Positions 1-8,969 of a stretch of DNA of 35,033 nt are shown here, piece by piece. Position 1 is the stretch's first letter. Every line of letters begins with the position of its first letter. The DNA is from Acidobacteriota bacterium (GTDB lineage: Bacteria > Acidobacteriota > Terriglobia > Bryobacterales > Bryobacteraceae): positions 1 to 35,033 of the forward strand of contig JACQZT010000241.1 of assembly GCA_016213755.1 (NCBI GenBank), written 5' to 3'. The notes beneath the pieces were generated by a model that was given only the letters and a program-made list of their open reading frames with translations, ran no database searches and was not told the origin of the DNA. The translations under genes and the position numbers were made by a program.

Positions 1-174
1 CGCCAGGCGGACATCGAAGACGAATTCAGCCGCCTTTTGCGCGCCCAGGTGGTCATTGTCGGCAGCGTTCGGAAGCTCGCCGACTCTCAGCGCCACGCCG
101 ATGAGCGCATGAACGCCCTCATCGCGGTGGCTGGCGGCCTGGTCCGCCGCACTCCGCCCCACGCCCAAGCGTAG
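1..174 (+). CDS. C-terminal fragment of a hypothetical protein (5' end outside window)
   Basis: Frame 1 is open from base 1 (RQADIEDEFSRLLRAQVVIVGSVRKLADSQRHADERMNALIAVAGGLVRRTPPHAQA) to TAG at 172-174; overlaps the 3' end of the convergent HAD gene. Confidence 0.55.
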   Translation, partial: RQADIEDEFSRLLRAQVVIVGSVRKLADSQRHADERMNALIAVAGGLVRRTPPHAQA

Positions 175-766
175 CTTCCACCAGCGACGGCATTTCGCGG
201 GCCCGCGGAACCATGACGCAGTCGAAGCCGGCGGCGCGGGCGCTTTCCATGCCGGCCGGCGAGTCCTCGACCACCAGCGGTGTTCGGGCGCCCAGCAGCT
301 CGGCGGCGCGCAGGTAGGGGTCCGGCGCGGGTTTCAGACGCGGCGTATCGTTGCCGAAGACCTCGGCGCCAAAGAAGCGGCGAATGCCCCCGGCCTCCAG
401 GAGCGGCGCAACTTCGCCGCGGCCGCTCGATGTGACCACGGCCAGCTTGTAGCCGTGCAAAGATGCCAGGAAACCCGGCAGCCCCGGAACCCAGGGCTGG
501 GATTCCAGGCTCCGGCGGCGGAACAGTTCTTTCTTGGCCGGGTGGTGTTCGAGCAGCGCGGCGCCCTCGACGGGAGGCTGGGCCAGCGGCGCCAGCTCGT
601 GCAGCATGGCCCGGTCGGAAACGCCAATCCAGCGCCGGGCATACTCTTCCCAGGTAAGATCGATGCCATAGGGCGCCAGCACCTGCATCCAGCAGGCGTA
701 GTGCAGCGGTTCGGTATCGATCAGAACGCCGTCGAAATCGAAAAGAATCGCGTCGTATGCGGGCAT
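119..766 (-). CDS. HAD-superfamily hydrolase (beta-phosphoglucomutase/phosphatase-like)
   Basis: DFDGVLIDTEPLH motif I, VVTSSGR motif II, KPAPDPYLRAAELLG and VVEDSPAGMESARAAG motifs. Confidence 0.9.
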   Translation of the reverse strand: MPAYDAILFDFDGVLIDTEPLHYACWMQVLAPYGIDLTWEEYARRWIGVSDRAMLHELAPLAQPPVEGAALLEHHPAKKELFRRRSLESQPWVPGLPGFLASLHGYKLAVVTSSGRGEVAPLLEAGGIRRFFGAEVFGNDTPRLKPAPDPYLRAAELLGARTPLVVEDSPAGMESARAAGFDCVMVPRAREMPSLVEATLGRGAECGGPGRQPPR

Positions 767-768
767 TC

Positions 769-2151
769 TCAGCGGCCAATCCGCAGCGACTGGAGCATTT
801 GGTTGAAAGTGCCCTCCAGGCGCGAATACTCGGATTTGGGCGCCACCAGGACCAGGTAGAGCAGATCGCCGCCGCGGTCGACAGTCACCAGCAGGTCCAC
901 CTCTTCGCCCTGGAAAGGAGACGGCGAGGACAGAGTGGTCACCATCGCGGGACGGCGGTCCACCGACACACTGCGCGCCGCGCGGGCCACGCGCAGGCCC
1001 GAGTTGGATTGCGTCAGTTGCCGCACCAGGTCCTGGGTGTCGCGCTCCAGATCGGCGCTTCCAGTCCGCGGCGTATAGACGTTGAGGATGGCTCCGAAAC
1101 CGACCGCGACATTGCCGTTCTGGCCTTGCACCAGGCCCTGGCGCGGCGCGATGGTCACGCTGGGCGACTGCGGGTCTTCGAACGTCTCCCAGTTGTCCGG
1201 ATAGGAGAGCGTGAATCCCCTGCCCCGGTACTCGCGCACGCCGCCGGAGGGCTGCACGGCGGGCGGCGGCCCGCCGCCGGACTGCGCCTGTCCCTGAGCC
1301 TGTCCCTGCGCGGGGCGCGGCTTGGGGGGCTCGGGCAAACGGTTCACGATGGCTTTGACGCTCTGCAACTTCCCTGTGTCGGTGACGTACTTCTTTTGCG
1401 GCAGGTAGCGGACCTCTTCCTCGATCGCCGCCATGCGGTTGCCCGGATTGGGGTGGTCGGAAAAGAACTGCGCCACGCGGCCGCCGGAGCCGCCCTCGGC
1501 CTGGAGCTTCTCGAAGAAGCGGGCCAGCTCCAGCGGATTGTAGCCGGCGCCGGCCATGATGCGGGCGCCCACCAGGTCCGCGTCGGCCTCGGCCGCGCGC
1601 GAGTACTTGAGCAGCACCGAATTCGCTCCCAGACCGATGCCCAACTGGGCCAGTTGGCCCAGCATCCCGCGGCCGGCCAGCGAGCCCGCCAGCATGGCCG
1701 GAATCTGGATCAGGTTGGCCTTGGAGGCCTGGTTGGTTCCATGGCGCAGCGCGACGTGCGCGATCTCGTGCGCCATCACGCCGGCGATCTGCGCCTCGTT
1801 GTCGGCGGCGGCGATCAGCCCGCTGTGAATGAACATGGGTCCGCCGGGCAGCGCGAAGGCATTGATGGTCTTCTGGTTGACCACCTGGAAGCTGTAAGGG
1901 TAGTCGCCCGCCAGCGGCTGGCTGGTGAGTTTCTTTCCGATGGAGCCGATATAGGCGTCCACCTCCCGGTCGCGCACCACCTGCATCTGTTTCTCGATTT
2001 CAGCCTTGGCTTCGCGGCCCAGTTGCACGTCGTCCTGAGGCGAGAACAGATTGAACCCGGGTTTCGGCTCGCGCCGTTTGGCCGGCTGCTGGGCGCAGGC
2101 CGCGTGCCACGCGAGAAGTGCCAGGGCGATCAGCGTTGTCAGTCTTCGCAC
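769..2151 (-). CDS. M48-family metallopeptidase with C-terminal PsbP/DcrB-like domain; GTG start
   Basis: N-terminal signal-like segment; HEIAH (HExxH) zinc motif in [15 protein letters not shown]-terminal [11 protein letters not shown]...[19 protein letters not shown] resembles PsbP/DcrB-like folds. Confidence 0.88.
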   Translation of the reverse strand: MRRLTTLIALALLAWHAACAQQPAKRREPKPGFNLFSPQDDVQLGREAKAEIEKQMQVVRDREVDAYIGSIGKKLTSQPLAGDYPYSFQVVNQKTINAFALPGGPMFIHSGLIAAADNEAQIAGVMAHEIAHVALRHGTNQASKANLIQIPAMLAGSLAGRGMLGQLAQLGIGLGANSVLLKYSRAAEADADLVGARIMAGAGYNPLELARFFEKLQAEGGSGGRVAQFFSDHPNPGNRMAAIEEEVRYLPQKKYVTDTGKLQSVKAIVNRLPEPPKPRPAQGQAQGQAQSGGGPPPAVQPSGGVREYRGRGFTLSYPDNWETFEDPQSPSVTIAPRQGLVQGQNGNVAVGFGAILNVYTPRTGSADLERDTQDLVRQLTQSNSGLRVARAARSVSVDRRPAMVTTLSSPSPFQGEEVDLLVTVDRGGDLLYLVLVAPKSEYSRLEGTFNQMLQSLRIGR

Positions 2152-2203
2152 GGTGGGTTCCTCTCCCTACCAGTTTAAAACGGTTTCGGCGCGCGCCCTA
2201 CGC

Positions 2204-2209
2204 TATAAT
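2204..2209 (+). promoter_or_regulatory. -10 box TATAAT of ilvE, 7 nt before the ATG
   Basis: TATAAT ACTCAAC ATG; perfect consensus hexamer. Confidence 0.6.
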
Positions 2210-2216
2210 ACTCAAC

Positions 2217-3140
2217 ATGTTAACGCCCACCGAAAAGATCTGGCACAACGGCCGCTTCATCCCCTGGCAGGAGGCCAAGATCCATGTGCTTTCCCACGTC
2301 GTGAGCTACGGTTCGAGCGTCTTCGAGGGCATCCGCTGTTACGAGACTCCCTCGGGTCCCCGGATTTTCCGGCTGCGGGAGCACATCCGGCGCATGGAAG
2401 ACTCGTCGAAGATCTACCGCATGCCGGTTCCGTTTTCGAGCCAGCAGCTTCGCGAAGCGATGATCGAACTGGTGCGTCTCAACGGCCTGAGTTCGTGCTA
2501 CATCCGGCCCATCGTGCTGCGCGGATACGGCGAGATGGGCGTGCATTCGGGCCGCAACCCGGTGGAGGTGTACATCGCCTGCTGGGAATGGGGCAAGTAC
2601 CTGGGCGAAGAGGCGCTGGCGGCGGGCGTCGACGTCTGCGTTTCGAGCTGGAACCGCATCGCGCCCAACACGCTGCCGGCGCTCGCCAAGGCCGGCGGCA
2701 ACTACCTCAACTCGCAGCTCATGCGCATGGAGGCCAACCTCAACGGCTATGTGGAAGCCATCGCGCTGGACGAAGCCGGGTATGTGAGCGAGGGTTCGGG
2801 CGAGAACATTTTCGTGGTGCGCGACGGGAAGATTTTCACCCCGCCGCTGGGGGCCAGCGTCCTGCCCGGCATCACGCGCGACTCGATCCTGCAACTGGCC
2901 GCCGAAGCGGGTTTGCCGGTCATCGAGACCATCATCCCGCGCGAAATGCTCTACATCGCCGACGAAGTGTTCTTCACCGGCACGGCGGCGGAAGTCTCGC
3001 CCATCCGTTCGATCGACCGCATCACGGTGGGCGCGGGCTGCCGCGGCCCGATCACCGAGCGGCTGCAAAAGGAGTTCTTCGCCATCATCGACGGAAAGAA
3101 GCCGGATCGCTTCGGCTGGCTGACTCCGGTTGGGGCGTGA
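2217..3140 (+). CDS. ilvE: Branched-chain amino acid aminotransferase
   Basis: [42 protein letters not shown] typical of class IV aminotransferase; [33 protein letters not shown] motifs. Confidence 0.95.
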   Translation: MLTPTEKIWHNGRFIPWQEAKIHVLSHVVSYGSSVFEGIRCYETPSGPRIFRLREHIRRMEDSSKIYRMPVPFSSQQLREAMIELVRLNGLSSCYIRPIVLRGYGEMGVHSGRNPVEVYIACWEWGKYLGEEALAAGVDVCVSSWNRIAPNTLPALAKAGGNYLNSQLMRMEANLNGYVEAIALDEAGYVSEGSGENIFVVRDGKIFTPPLGASVLPGITRDSILQLAAEAGLPVIETIIPREMLYIADEVFFTGTAAEVSPIRSIDRITVGAGCRGPITERLQKEFFAIIDGKKPDRFGWLTPVGA

Positions 3141-3367
3141 GAGGCTGGCTCGATCCGCAGGCGCGACCCAAACAGCGGCACCTCCCCCGAGATTCTCCGC
3201 TGGGGCCGCGCCCGTAGGGGATCAGTTGCTGTTGTAGCAGGAGCGGGCCGCGGGATGCCAGCGAAAAATGGACTGAAAAGGACGTTTTCAACAGAAATGA
3301 TCCCGCGCAGGATGAACAGGTTGAGCGCGGGCGGATGTGGGAAAGCTGTGAAAAAATCGTGAACGCC

Positions 3368-4558
3368 ATGAATTGTTTCGGCATTGACGCCCGCTCCGGC
3401 GCGGCAGTGCGAGTGGAGGGGGATGCGGTGATCGGCGCGGTGGAGCCGCTGATCTCCCCGCCGCCGGATCTTCCGCTGCTCGCGCCGGGTTTCATCGACC
3501 TGCAAGTGAACGGTTTCGCGGGCGCCGACTTCAACCAGCCCGCGACGCCGCACGAAGCCATCCAGGCCAGCCTGCGCGCGCTCTTCCGCACCGGCGTGAC
3601 GCGCTTTTTGCCCACCATCATTACCGGCCCGCCCGGTGGCATGGCGGGAGCGTTGCGCAACCTGGCCGCCGCGCGCGAAGCGCTGCCCGACGGGCCCGCC
3701 ATGGAGGGGTTTCACGTCGAAGGGCCGCACATCTCCGCCGAAGAGGGACCGCGTGGCGCGCACCCGGCGCAATGGGTCCGGCCTCCGGATGTCGAGGAGT
3801 ATCGCCGCTGGCAGGAGGCCTCGCAAGGCCAAGTGCGAATGGTGACGCTGTCGCCGGAATGGCCCGGCGCGCCGGCCTACATCGAGGCGCTGGTGCGCGA
3901 GGGCGTGGTGGCCGCCATCGGACACACCAGCGCCACGGCGGCGCAGATCGAAGACGCGGTGCGCGCCGGCGCAACCATTTCGACACATCTCGGCAACGGC
4001 GCGCACGCCCTGATCCCGCGCCACCCGAATTACCTCTGGGAACAGCTTGCCAACGACCGTCTCGCGGCCAGCTTCATCGTCGACGGCATCCACCTGCCGG
4101 CCGCGTTCCTCAAGGTCGCGCTGCGCGCCAAGGGCATCGAACGCTCCGTTCTGATTACCGACGCGGTGACGCCCGCCGCCTGCCAGCCGGGGTTCTACCG
4201 CCTGGGCGAGATGGACGTGGAACTGCACGCCAACGGGAGCGTGACCTTGCGCGGTACGACGCGCCTGGCCGGCTCGGCGCTGAAGATGGATTGCGGCATT
4301 GAAAACCTGATGCGGCTCGCCGGGCTCTCGCTAGTCGAGGCCCTGGCTATGACCACCCGCAACCCGGCCCGCGTAGCGCGCATCTCGGGCCGTCAGCGCG
4401 GCCTGACCCCCGGTGATCGCGCCGACCTGGTGGCCTTTCGCTTCGACCCCGACACCAAAAGCATCCGGATCGAACGGACCTGGCTGGGCGGCAAGCTGGT
4501 GTATTCGAGTTTCGGGCTACGAAACCCCGAAACTACTGGCTGCGGCCCCGCGCCGTGA
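3368..4558 (+). CDS. nagA: N-acetylglucosamine-6-phosphate deacetylase
   Basis: APGFIDLQVNGFAGADFN, GFHVEGPHIS, AIGHTSATAAQI, THLGNGAHAL, ITDAVTPA; probable ATG at 3368 inside the longer ORF 3335-4558. Confidence 0.93.
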   Translation: MNCFGIDARSGAAVRVEGDAVIGAVEPLISPPPDLPLLAPGFIDLQVNGFAGADFNQPATPHEAIQASLRALFRTGVTRFLPTIITGPPGGMAGALRNLAAAREALPDGPAMEGFHVEGPHISAEEGPRGAHPAQWVRPPDVEEYRRWQEASQGQVRMVTLSPEWPGAPAYIEALVREGVVAAIGHTSATAAQIEDAVRAGATISTHLGNGAHALIPRHPNYLWEQLANDRLAASFIVDGIHLPAAFLKVALRAKGIERSVLITDAVTPAACQPGFYRLGEMDVELHANGSVTLRGTTRLAGSALKMDCGIENLMRLAGLSLVEALAMTTRNPARVARISGRQRGLTPGDRADLVAFRFDPDTKSIRIERTWLGGKLVYSSFGLRNPETTGCGPAP

Positions 4559-5693
4559 TGGGCCAGACCGCCACGACGGCGTCGCCTTTCATCACCTGGA
4601 TGAAGTCGTAGAGGTTCACGGTGGGGTCGCAGTGCGGGACGATGAATTCGACGCGGTCGCCGAGTTCCACGGGCACGGGGCCGCCGCCGGCGGCGGTCAG
4701 CTTGCCGTGTTCGTCGCCCGCCCAGGCGTAGCTGACGCCGGTCAGCCCTTTTGCTTCGGGAGGGAACGGCTTGTCGGTGGAGAACGCTTTGAAGCCGCCG
4801 TCGACGATGGCGTTATCCTTGGCCGGCTTACTGATGACGGTGGTCAGCACCGTCAAGGCATTCTGAAAATCGCGGTACACCGGACCGCCGGCCCCGCCGA
4901 TGCGGTTGTAGTCCAGGTCCATGAACATGAAACTGCCGGGCTGGATTTCGGTGATGCCGTCGATCTCGCTGTCGATGTTGTAGGTTCCGGTGGAGCCGCC
5001 GGTGACCAGCGGGCAGGCGATGCCGCTCTTCTCGATGCGCTGGCGCGTTTCGACGGCGCGCGCCATGGCGGCGCGCGAGAAGCGCCTGCGTTCCTCGAAA
5101 CCGATGACGTGGGAAGAGTTGCCGGAGTAGGATTGAAGACCGGCCAGCTTGAGGTTGGGCAACTTGACGATCAGGCGCGCCAGCTCGGCGGCGCGCTCGC
5201 CCGGTTCGATGCCGGTGCGGTTGCCCACCAGCAGGTCGATGGCCAGGTTCAGCTTCAGGCGCGCCGCGCCCGCGGCGTCGTTCAGATCGCGCGCGTTGGC
5301 GGCATCGTCCACCGAGAAGATGGTCTCCGGATGCCGCCGGGCCAGGCGCACAGCGCGCTCGATGCGCCAGCGCCCGACCATGGCCGAGGTCAGCAGCAAG
5401 CCCGTCACCCCGCCGCCGGCCAGGGCTTCGGCCTCGCTGATCTTGGCGGCGCAAGCCCCCACCGCGCCGGCCTCTATCAGGCGGCGGGCGATTTCGGGGC
5501 ACTTGTGCGTCTTGGCGTGCGGCCTGAAAGCGCGGCCCTGTTTCTTCAGAAAGCCGGCCATGCGCTCCACGTTGGCGTTGAAAGCATCCAGATCGAGCAG
5601 CAGCGCGGGAGTGGGCAGTTCCGCGCGCGTCATCGCCTTGGCGGCCAGCGGGACTCCCGCGGCGGCGGTCAGAAACACTCGTCGGGTGGGCAT
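4533..5693 (-). CDS. DSD1-family/D-threonine aldolase-like PLP-dependent enzyme with Tat-type leader
   Basis: MPTRRVFLTAAAGVPLAAKA twin-arginine leader; ELPTPALLLDLDAFNANVERM, RPHAKTHKCPEIA (PLP lysine region), GGSTGTYNI, C-terminal VPHCDPTVNLYD. Confidence 0.9.
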   Translation of the reverse strand: MPTRRVFLTAAAGVPLAAKAMTRAELPTPALLLDLDAFNANVERMAGFLKKQGRAFRPHAKTHKCPEIARRLIEAGAVGACAAKISEAEALAGGGVTGLLLTSAMVGRWRIERAVRLARRHPETIFSVDDAANARDLNDAAGAARLKLNLAIDLLVGNRTGIEPGERAAELARLIVKLPNLKLAGLQSYSGNSSHVIGFEERRRFSRAAMARAVETRQRIEKSGIACPLVTGGSTGTYNIDSEIDGITEIQPGSFMFMDLDYNRIGGAGGPVYRDFQNALTVLTTVISKPAKDNAIVDGGFKAFSTDKPFPPEAKGLTGVSYAWAGDEHGKLTAAGGGPVPVELGDRVEFIVPHCDPTVNLYDFIQVMKGDAVVAVWPITARGRSQ

Positions 5694-5706
5694 GAAACAA
5701 CTCCTT

Positions 5707-6819
5707 TCAGCGTTGCCGCGCCTGCTCCACGGCGCGCATCAAACGTAACATGTTTCCGCCGTAAATCTTGCGGATATCGGCGGGCTTGTACCCGTGCTCC
5801 AGCAGCGCGCGGGTGAGGTTGGGGAACTGGCCCGGGTCGTCCACGCCCTGTGGCGTGCAACTGATGCCGTCGAAGTCGGTACCGATGCCGACGTGATCTA
5901 TCCCAGCCAGCTTCACCACGCGATCAATGTGCGCCACCACGTCCTGCACTGTGGCGCGGGGCATCTTTGTTCCGGCGGGCCGGCCGGGATTGATCCAGGC
6001 CGAAGCGTCGGCCGACTTCTGCGACAGGAATTCGCAGCCGAAGTTCATGTTCACCTGCCCGCCCCTGCGCGTGAGAGCCACGATCATCTCGTCCGTCAGG
6101 TTGCGCGGGATGTTGGATAGCGCCCGGCAGTTTGAGTGCGTCGCCAGCACCGGCGCGCGGCTCGTCTCCAGCACGTCCCAAAACGTTTTGTCCGAAACGT
6201 GAGATACGTCCACCATCATGCCCAGGCGGTTCATCTCGGTGACGATCTCGCGGCCCAGCGGCGTCAGCCCGTTGTGGTGTTTCACCTCCGGCCGGTCGAG
6301 GTCGCCCGACGAGTCGGCCCAGTTGTTGGTGTTGGCGTGGGTCAGCGTCATGTAGCGCGCGCCCAGGTCGTAGAAAGTCCGCAGCACGCGCACGCTGTCC
6401 TCGATGGCGTGGCCGCCTTCGACGCCCATCAGGGCCGCGATTTTGCGCCGCTTGTGCGCCTGCTCGATCTCCCGCGCGCTGGTGGCCAGCACGAAATCGC
6501 CCGAGTGCTTGTCGACGATGTCGCGTCGCACCGAGTCGAACACCTCCAGGGCGTGATGCGCCGCTCCGCCCTTGGTGGCATACTCGGGCGCGACGTAGAC
6601 CGCGAAAAACACGGCGCCCACGCCGCCCTGCTTCAGGCGTGCGATGTCGGTATGGCCGCGCTCGTTGCGGGCGCCGATGTCCATGCCGCGCAGAGTCTTG
6701 ATGGGGACGTCGTTGTGCGTGTCGATCAGCAGGGCGGAGCGATGGACCTTCGCCACCTCTTTGTCGCTCACCGCGAGAATCGGCACGGCCAGACACAGAC
6801 CCAGGAAGACTGTCTTCAT
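5707..6819 (-). CDS. M19-family (membrane/renal-type) dipeptidase, signal peptide
   Basis: LLIDTHNDVP, GVEGGHAIED, LTHANTNNWADSS, VDVSHVSDKTFWDVL, ATHSNCRAL, HVGIGTDFDGI motifs. Confidence 0.94.
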   Translation of the reverse strand: MKTVFLGLCLAVPILAVSDKEVAKVHRSALLIDTHNDVPIKTLRGMDIGARNERGHTDIARLKQGGVGAVFFAVYVAPEYATKGGAAHHALEVFDSVRRDIVDKHSGDFVLATSAREIEQAHKRRKIAALMGVEGGHAIEDSVRVLRTFYDLGARYMTLTHANTNNWADSSGDLDRPEVKHHNGLTPLGREIVTEMNRLGMMVDVSHVSDKTFWDVLETSRAPVLATHSNCRALSNIPRNLTDEMIVALTRRGGQVNMNFGCEFLSQKSADASAWINPGRPAGTKMPRATVQDVVAHIDRVVKLAGIDHVGIGTDFDGISCTPQGVDDPGQFPNLTRALLEHGYKPADIRKIYGGNMLRLMRAVEQARQR

Positions 6820-6846
6820 TATCTGTCAAGTTTATACAATCGGACC
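6820..6846. promoter_or_regulatory. 27-bp divergent promoter region between the M19 dipeptidase and prmA
   Basis: Start codons face away from each other; spacer TATCTGTCAAGTTTATACAATCGGACC contains TATACAAT. Confidence 0.55.
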
Positions 6847-7614
6847 ATGGTCGCGCTTCACATCCGTTGCGAACTCGAGGACAAGGACCGCATCCTGGCC
6901 GAGCTTTGGGAGCGCGGCACCGAGGGCGTCGTGGAAGAGGACCTCCCCGGGGGCGGCTGCCGCCTGCGAGCCTATTTCAACCAAACCTTCGACGCCGCGG
7001 AGTGGAACGGCGAATGGCGCGCGGAGGAAGAGCGCGACTGGGTGGCGGTGTCGCGGGAAGGCTGGGAGCCGCTCGAAGTGGGACGGCGCTTCTATCTCGT
7101 GCCGGCCTGGCGCGACGACCCGGCCCCCGCGGGCCGGCTGCGGCTGCCCATCGATTCGGGCCTGGCCTGCGGCACCGGCTATCACCAGGCCACTCAGCTC
7201 TGTCTGGAGGCGCTGGAACGCTGGCTGCGCCCCGGCGACACGCTGATCGACGTGGGCACTGGCTCCGGAATTCTCGCCGAGGCCGGGCTGCTGCTGGGCG
7301 CGGGCGCCGCCATCGGGTGCGACATCGAGCCGGACGCCGTGCTGTGGGCCCGGGAGCACACGCGCGCGCACCTGTTTGCCGGCAGCCTTCGCTCCGTGCG
7401 CGACGCGGCGGCCGACACGGTAGTGGCCAACATCAACCAAGCCGCGCTGGTGGCTCTGGCGGCGGACTTGCGCCGTGTGTGCAAGCCCGGCGGGCGGCTC
7501 ATCCTCGGCGGCTTCCGCACTGAGGAGATGGCCGCCATCGTGCGAGCAATTCCCCTGCCCTGCCTGGACCTGCTGGAAATGCAGGGCTGGAACTGTCTGG
7601 TGTGCGGCGAGTGA
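6847..7614 (+). CDS. prmA: Ribosomal protein L11 methyltransferase (PrmA-like)
   Basis: GLACGTGYHQATQLCLEALE, IDVGTGSGILAEAGLLLGA, VVANINQAAL (SAM-dependent methyltransferase motifs in PrmA order). Confidence 0.82.
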   Translation: MVALHIRCELEDKDRILAELWERGTEGVVEEDLPGGGCRLRAYFNQTFDAAEWNGEWRAEEERDWVAVSREGWEPLEVGRRFYLVPAWRDDPAPAGRLRLPIDSGLACGTGYHQATQLCLEALERWLRPGDTLIDVGTGSGILAEAGLLLGAGAAIGCDIEPDAVLWAREHTRAHLFAGSLRSVRDAAADTVVANINQAALVALAADLRRVCKPGGRLILGGFRTEEMAAIVRAIPLPCLDLLEMQGWNCLVCGE

Positions 7615-7627
7615 TACAATCCCCTTC

Positions 7628-8902
7628 ATGCGCAGACGCACATTCTTCGCCCTGGCCGGCGCGCCGGCCGTGCTCCCTCATCTCGAAGCTCTTCAGAGCC
7701 GCCCCAGTGGCGCGCTGAAAATCGCCGCGGTCGAATTCTGGCGCCTGGAGGGACGCCGCGAGACGGTGGCGGGGGTCACCGGCCAGCACCAGGTGCAGCC
7801 GCTGCACGTGTACGAGGAGCTGCGGCCCAAGGTGTTCCACGAAGGGACGCCGGCGCCGCGCACGGTGAATGCCAGCGCGCTGTATCTCAAGATCAAGACC
7901 GACGCGGGGCTGGAGGGGATTTACGGCCCCATCGACAAGGAAGCTGCCATCGTGGTCGATCAGCAGTTGCGCGGCTTCCTGCTGGGCAAGGACCCGCTGG
8001 CGGTGGAAACGCTGTGGGACCAGATGCACCGCTCCAACCGCCACTCCCGCCGCGGGCATTTCATGATGGCCATCAGCGCGGTGGACAACGCGCTGTGGGA
8101 CCTGCGCGGGCGCTACTTCAACGCCCCCGTGTACCGCCTGCTGGGCGGGCCGACGCGCCCGAGCGTGGAAGCCTACGCCAGTTGCCTGGGTTATTCCGTC
8201 GAGCCGGAGGCGGCGCGCAAGCACGCCCTCGAATACAAGAACCAGGGGTATCGGAATCAACAATGGTTCTGCGCCTCCGGCCCCAGCGACGGCGCCGCGG
8301 GACTGGCCAGGAACGTCGAACTGGTGCGGGTGCTGCGCGAGGCGGTGGGTCCGGAAACGGAGCTGATGTTCGACGCCTTCAACGGCTGGAACCTGGACTA
8401 CGCCATCGCCTGGGCCAAGCAGGTGGACCAGTACCGGCCGCGCTGGATCGAAGAGGCCTTTCATCCGGAGAAGATCGAGAGCTTCGCCGCCCTGCGCCGC
8501 GCGACCTCGGTGCCGGTGGCCACCGGCGAACACCTGTACGGGCGCTGGGAAGTGCACGACTACCTGCGCGCCGGCGCCATCACGGTAGTGCAGGCCGACC
8601 CGGAATGGTGCGGCGGGGTAAGCGAACTGGTGAAGATCTGCGCGGTGTCCTCGCTCTTCGACGCGCAAGTGATCCCGCACGGCCACGCCTTGCACGCCCC
8701 GCTGCACGTGGTGGCCGCGCAATCGCCCATGACCTGCCCGTTGGTCGAATTCCTGCTCACCAAGATGACCAACAACTACTACTACTTCGAGAAGCGCCAG
8801 CCAACCCCGGTCAACGGCCGCCTCGCCCTCCCCGACCAGCCCGGCTTCGGCATCGAATTCGACCCCGCCAAAACCGAAACCGTAAAAAAGGGGACAGCCT
8901 GA
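7628..8902 (+). CDS. Enolase-superfamily (mandelate racemase/muconate lactonizing type) enzyme with Tat-type leader
   Basis: MRRRTFFALAGAPAVLPHLEAL leader; SAVDNALWDLRGRYFNAPVYRLLGG, MFDAFNGWNLDYA, WIEEAF, ATGEHLYGRWE, QADPEWCGGVSE. Confidence 0.92.
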   Translation: MRRRTFFALAGAPAVLPHLEALQSRPSGALKIAAVEFWRLEGRRETVAGVTGQHQVQPLHVYEELRPKVFHEGTPAPRTVNASALYLKIKTDAGLEGIYGPIDKEAAIVVDQQLRGFLLGKDPLAVETLWDQMHRSNRHSRRGHFMMAISAVDNALWDLRGRYFNAPVYRLLGGPTRPSVEAYASCLGYSVEPEAARKHALEYKNQGYRNQQWFCASGPSDGAAGLARNVELVRVLREAVGPETELMFDAFNGWNLDYAIAWAKQVDQYRPRWIEEAFHPEKIESFAALRRATSVPVATGEHLYGRWEVHDYLRAGAITVVQADPEWCGGVSELVKICAVSSLFDAQVIPHGHALHAPLHVVAAQSPMTCPLVEFLLTKMTNNYYYFEKRQPTPVNGRLALPDQPGFGIEFDPAKTETVKKGTA

Positions 8903-8969
8903 CCTACCCGGGTTCTTCCGCGGCGCGAAAACCCGGGCAGGTCAGGCTGTCCCCTTTTTGGTTTCGGTT
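8872..8969. repeat. Palindromic REP-like element / bidirectional terminator hairpin (GGGGACAG family)
   Basis: Arms AACCGAAACC[GTA]AAAAAGGGGACAGCCTGACCTACCCGGGTT (8872-8914) and reverse complement of AACCGAAACCAAAAAGGGGACAGCCTGACCTGCCCGGGTT (8930-8969); T-tract follows the stem on each strand. Confidence 0.85.

Noticed and set aside
1270-1325. Short tandem-like CCTGTCCCTG repeats
   Set aside because: Encode the AQGQAQGQ linker of the M48 protein; ordinary low-complexity coding repeat, not a mobile or CRISPR repeat.
757-2178. 473-aa plus-strand ORF antisense to the M48 peptidase
   Set aside because: Shadow ORF; HExxH peptidase is on the opposite strand.
2951-4228. 425-aa minus-strand ORF spanning the ilvE-nagA gap
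   Set aside because: Runs antisense through two well-supported genes and has no recognisable domain.
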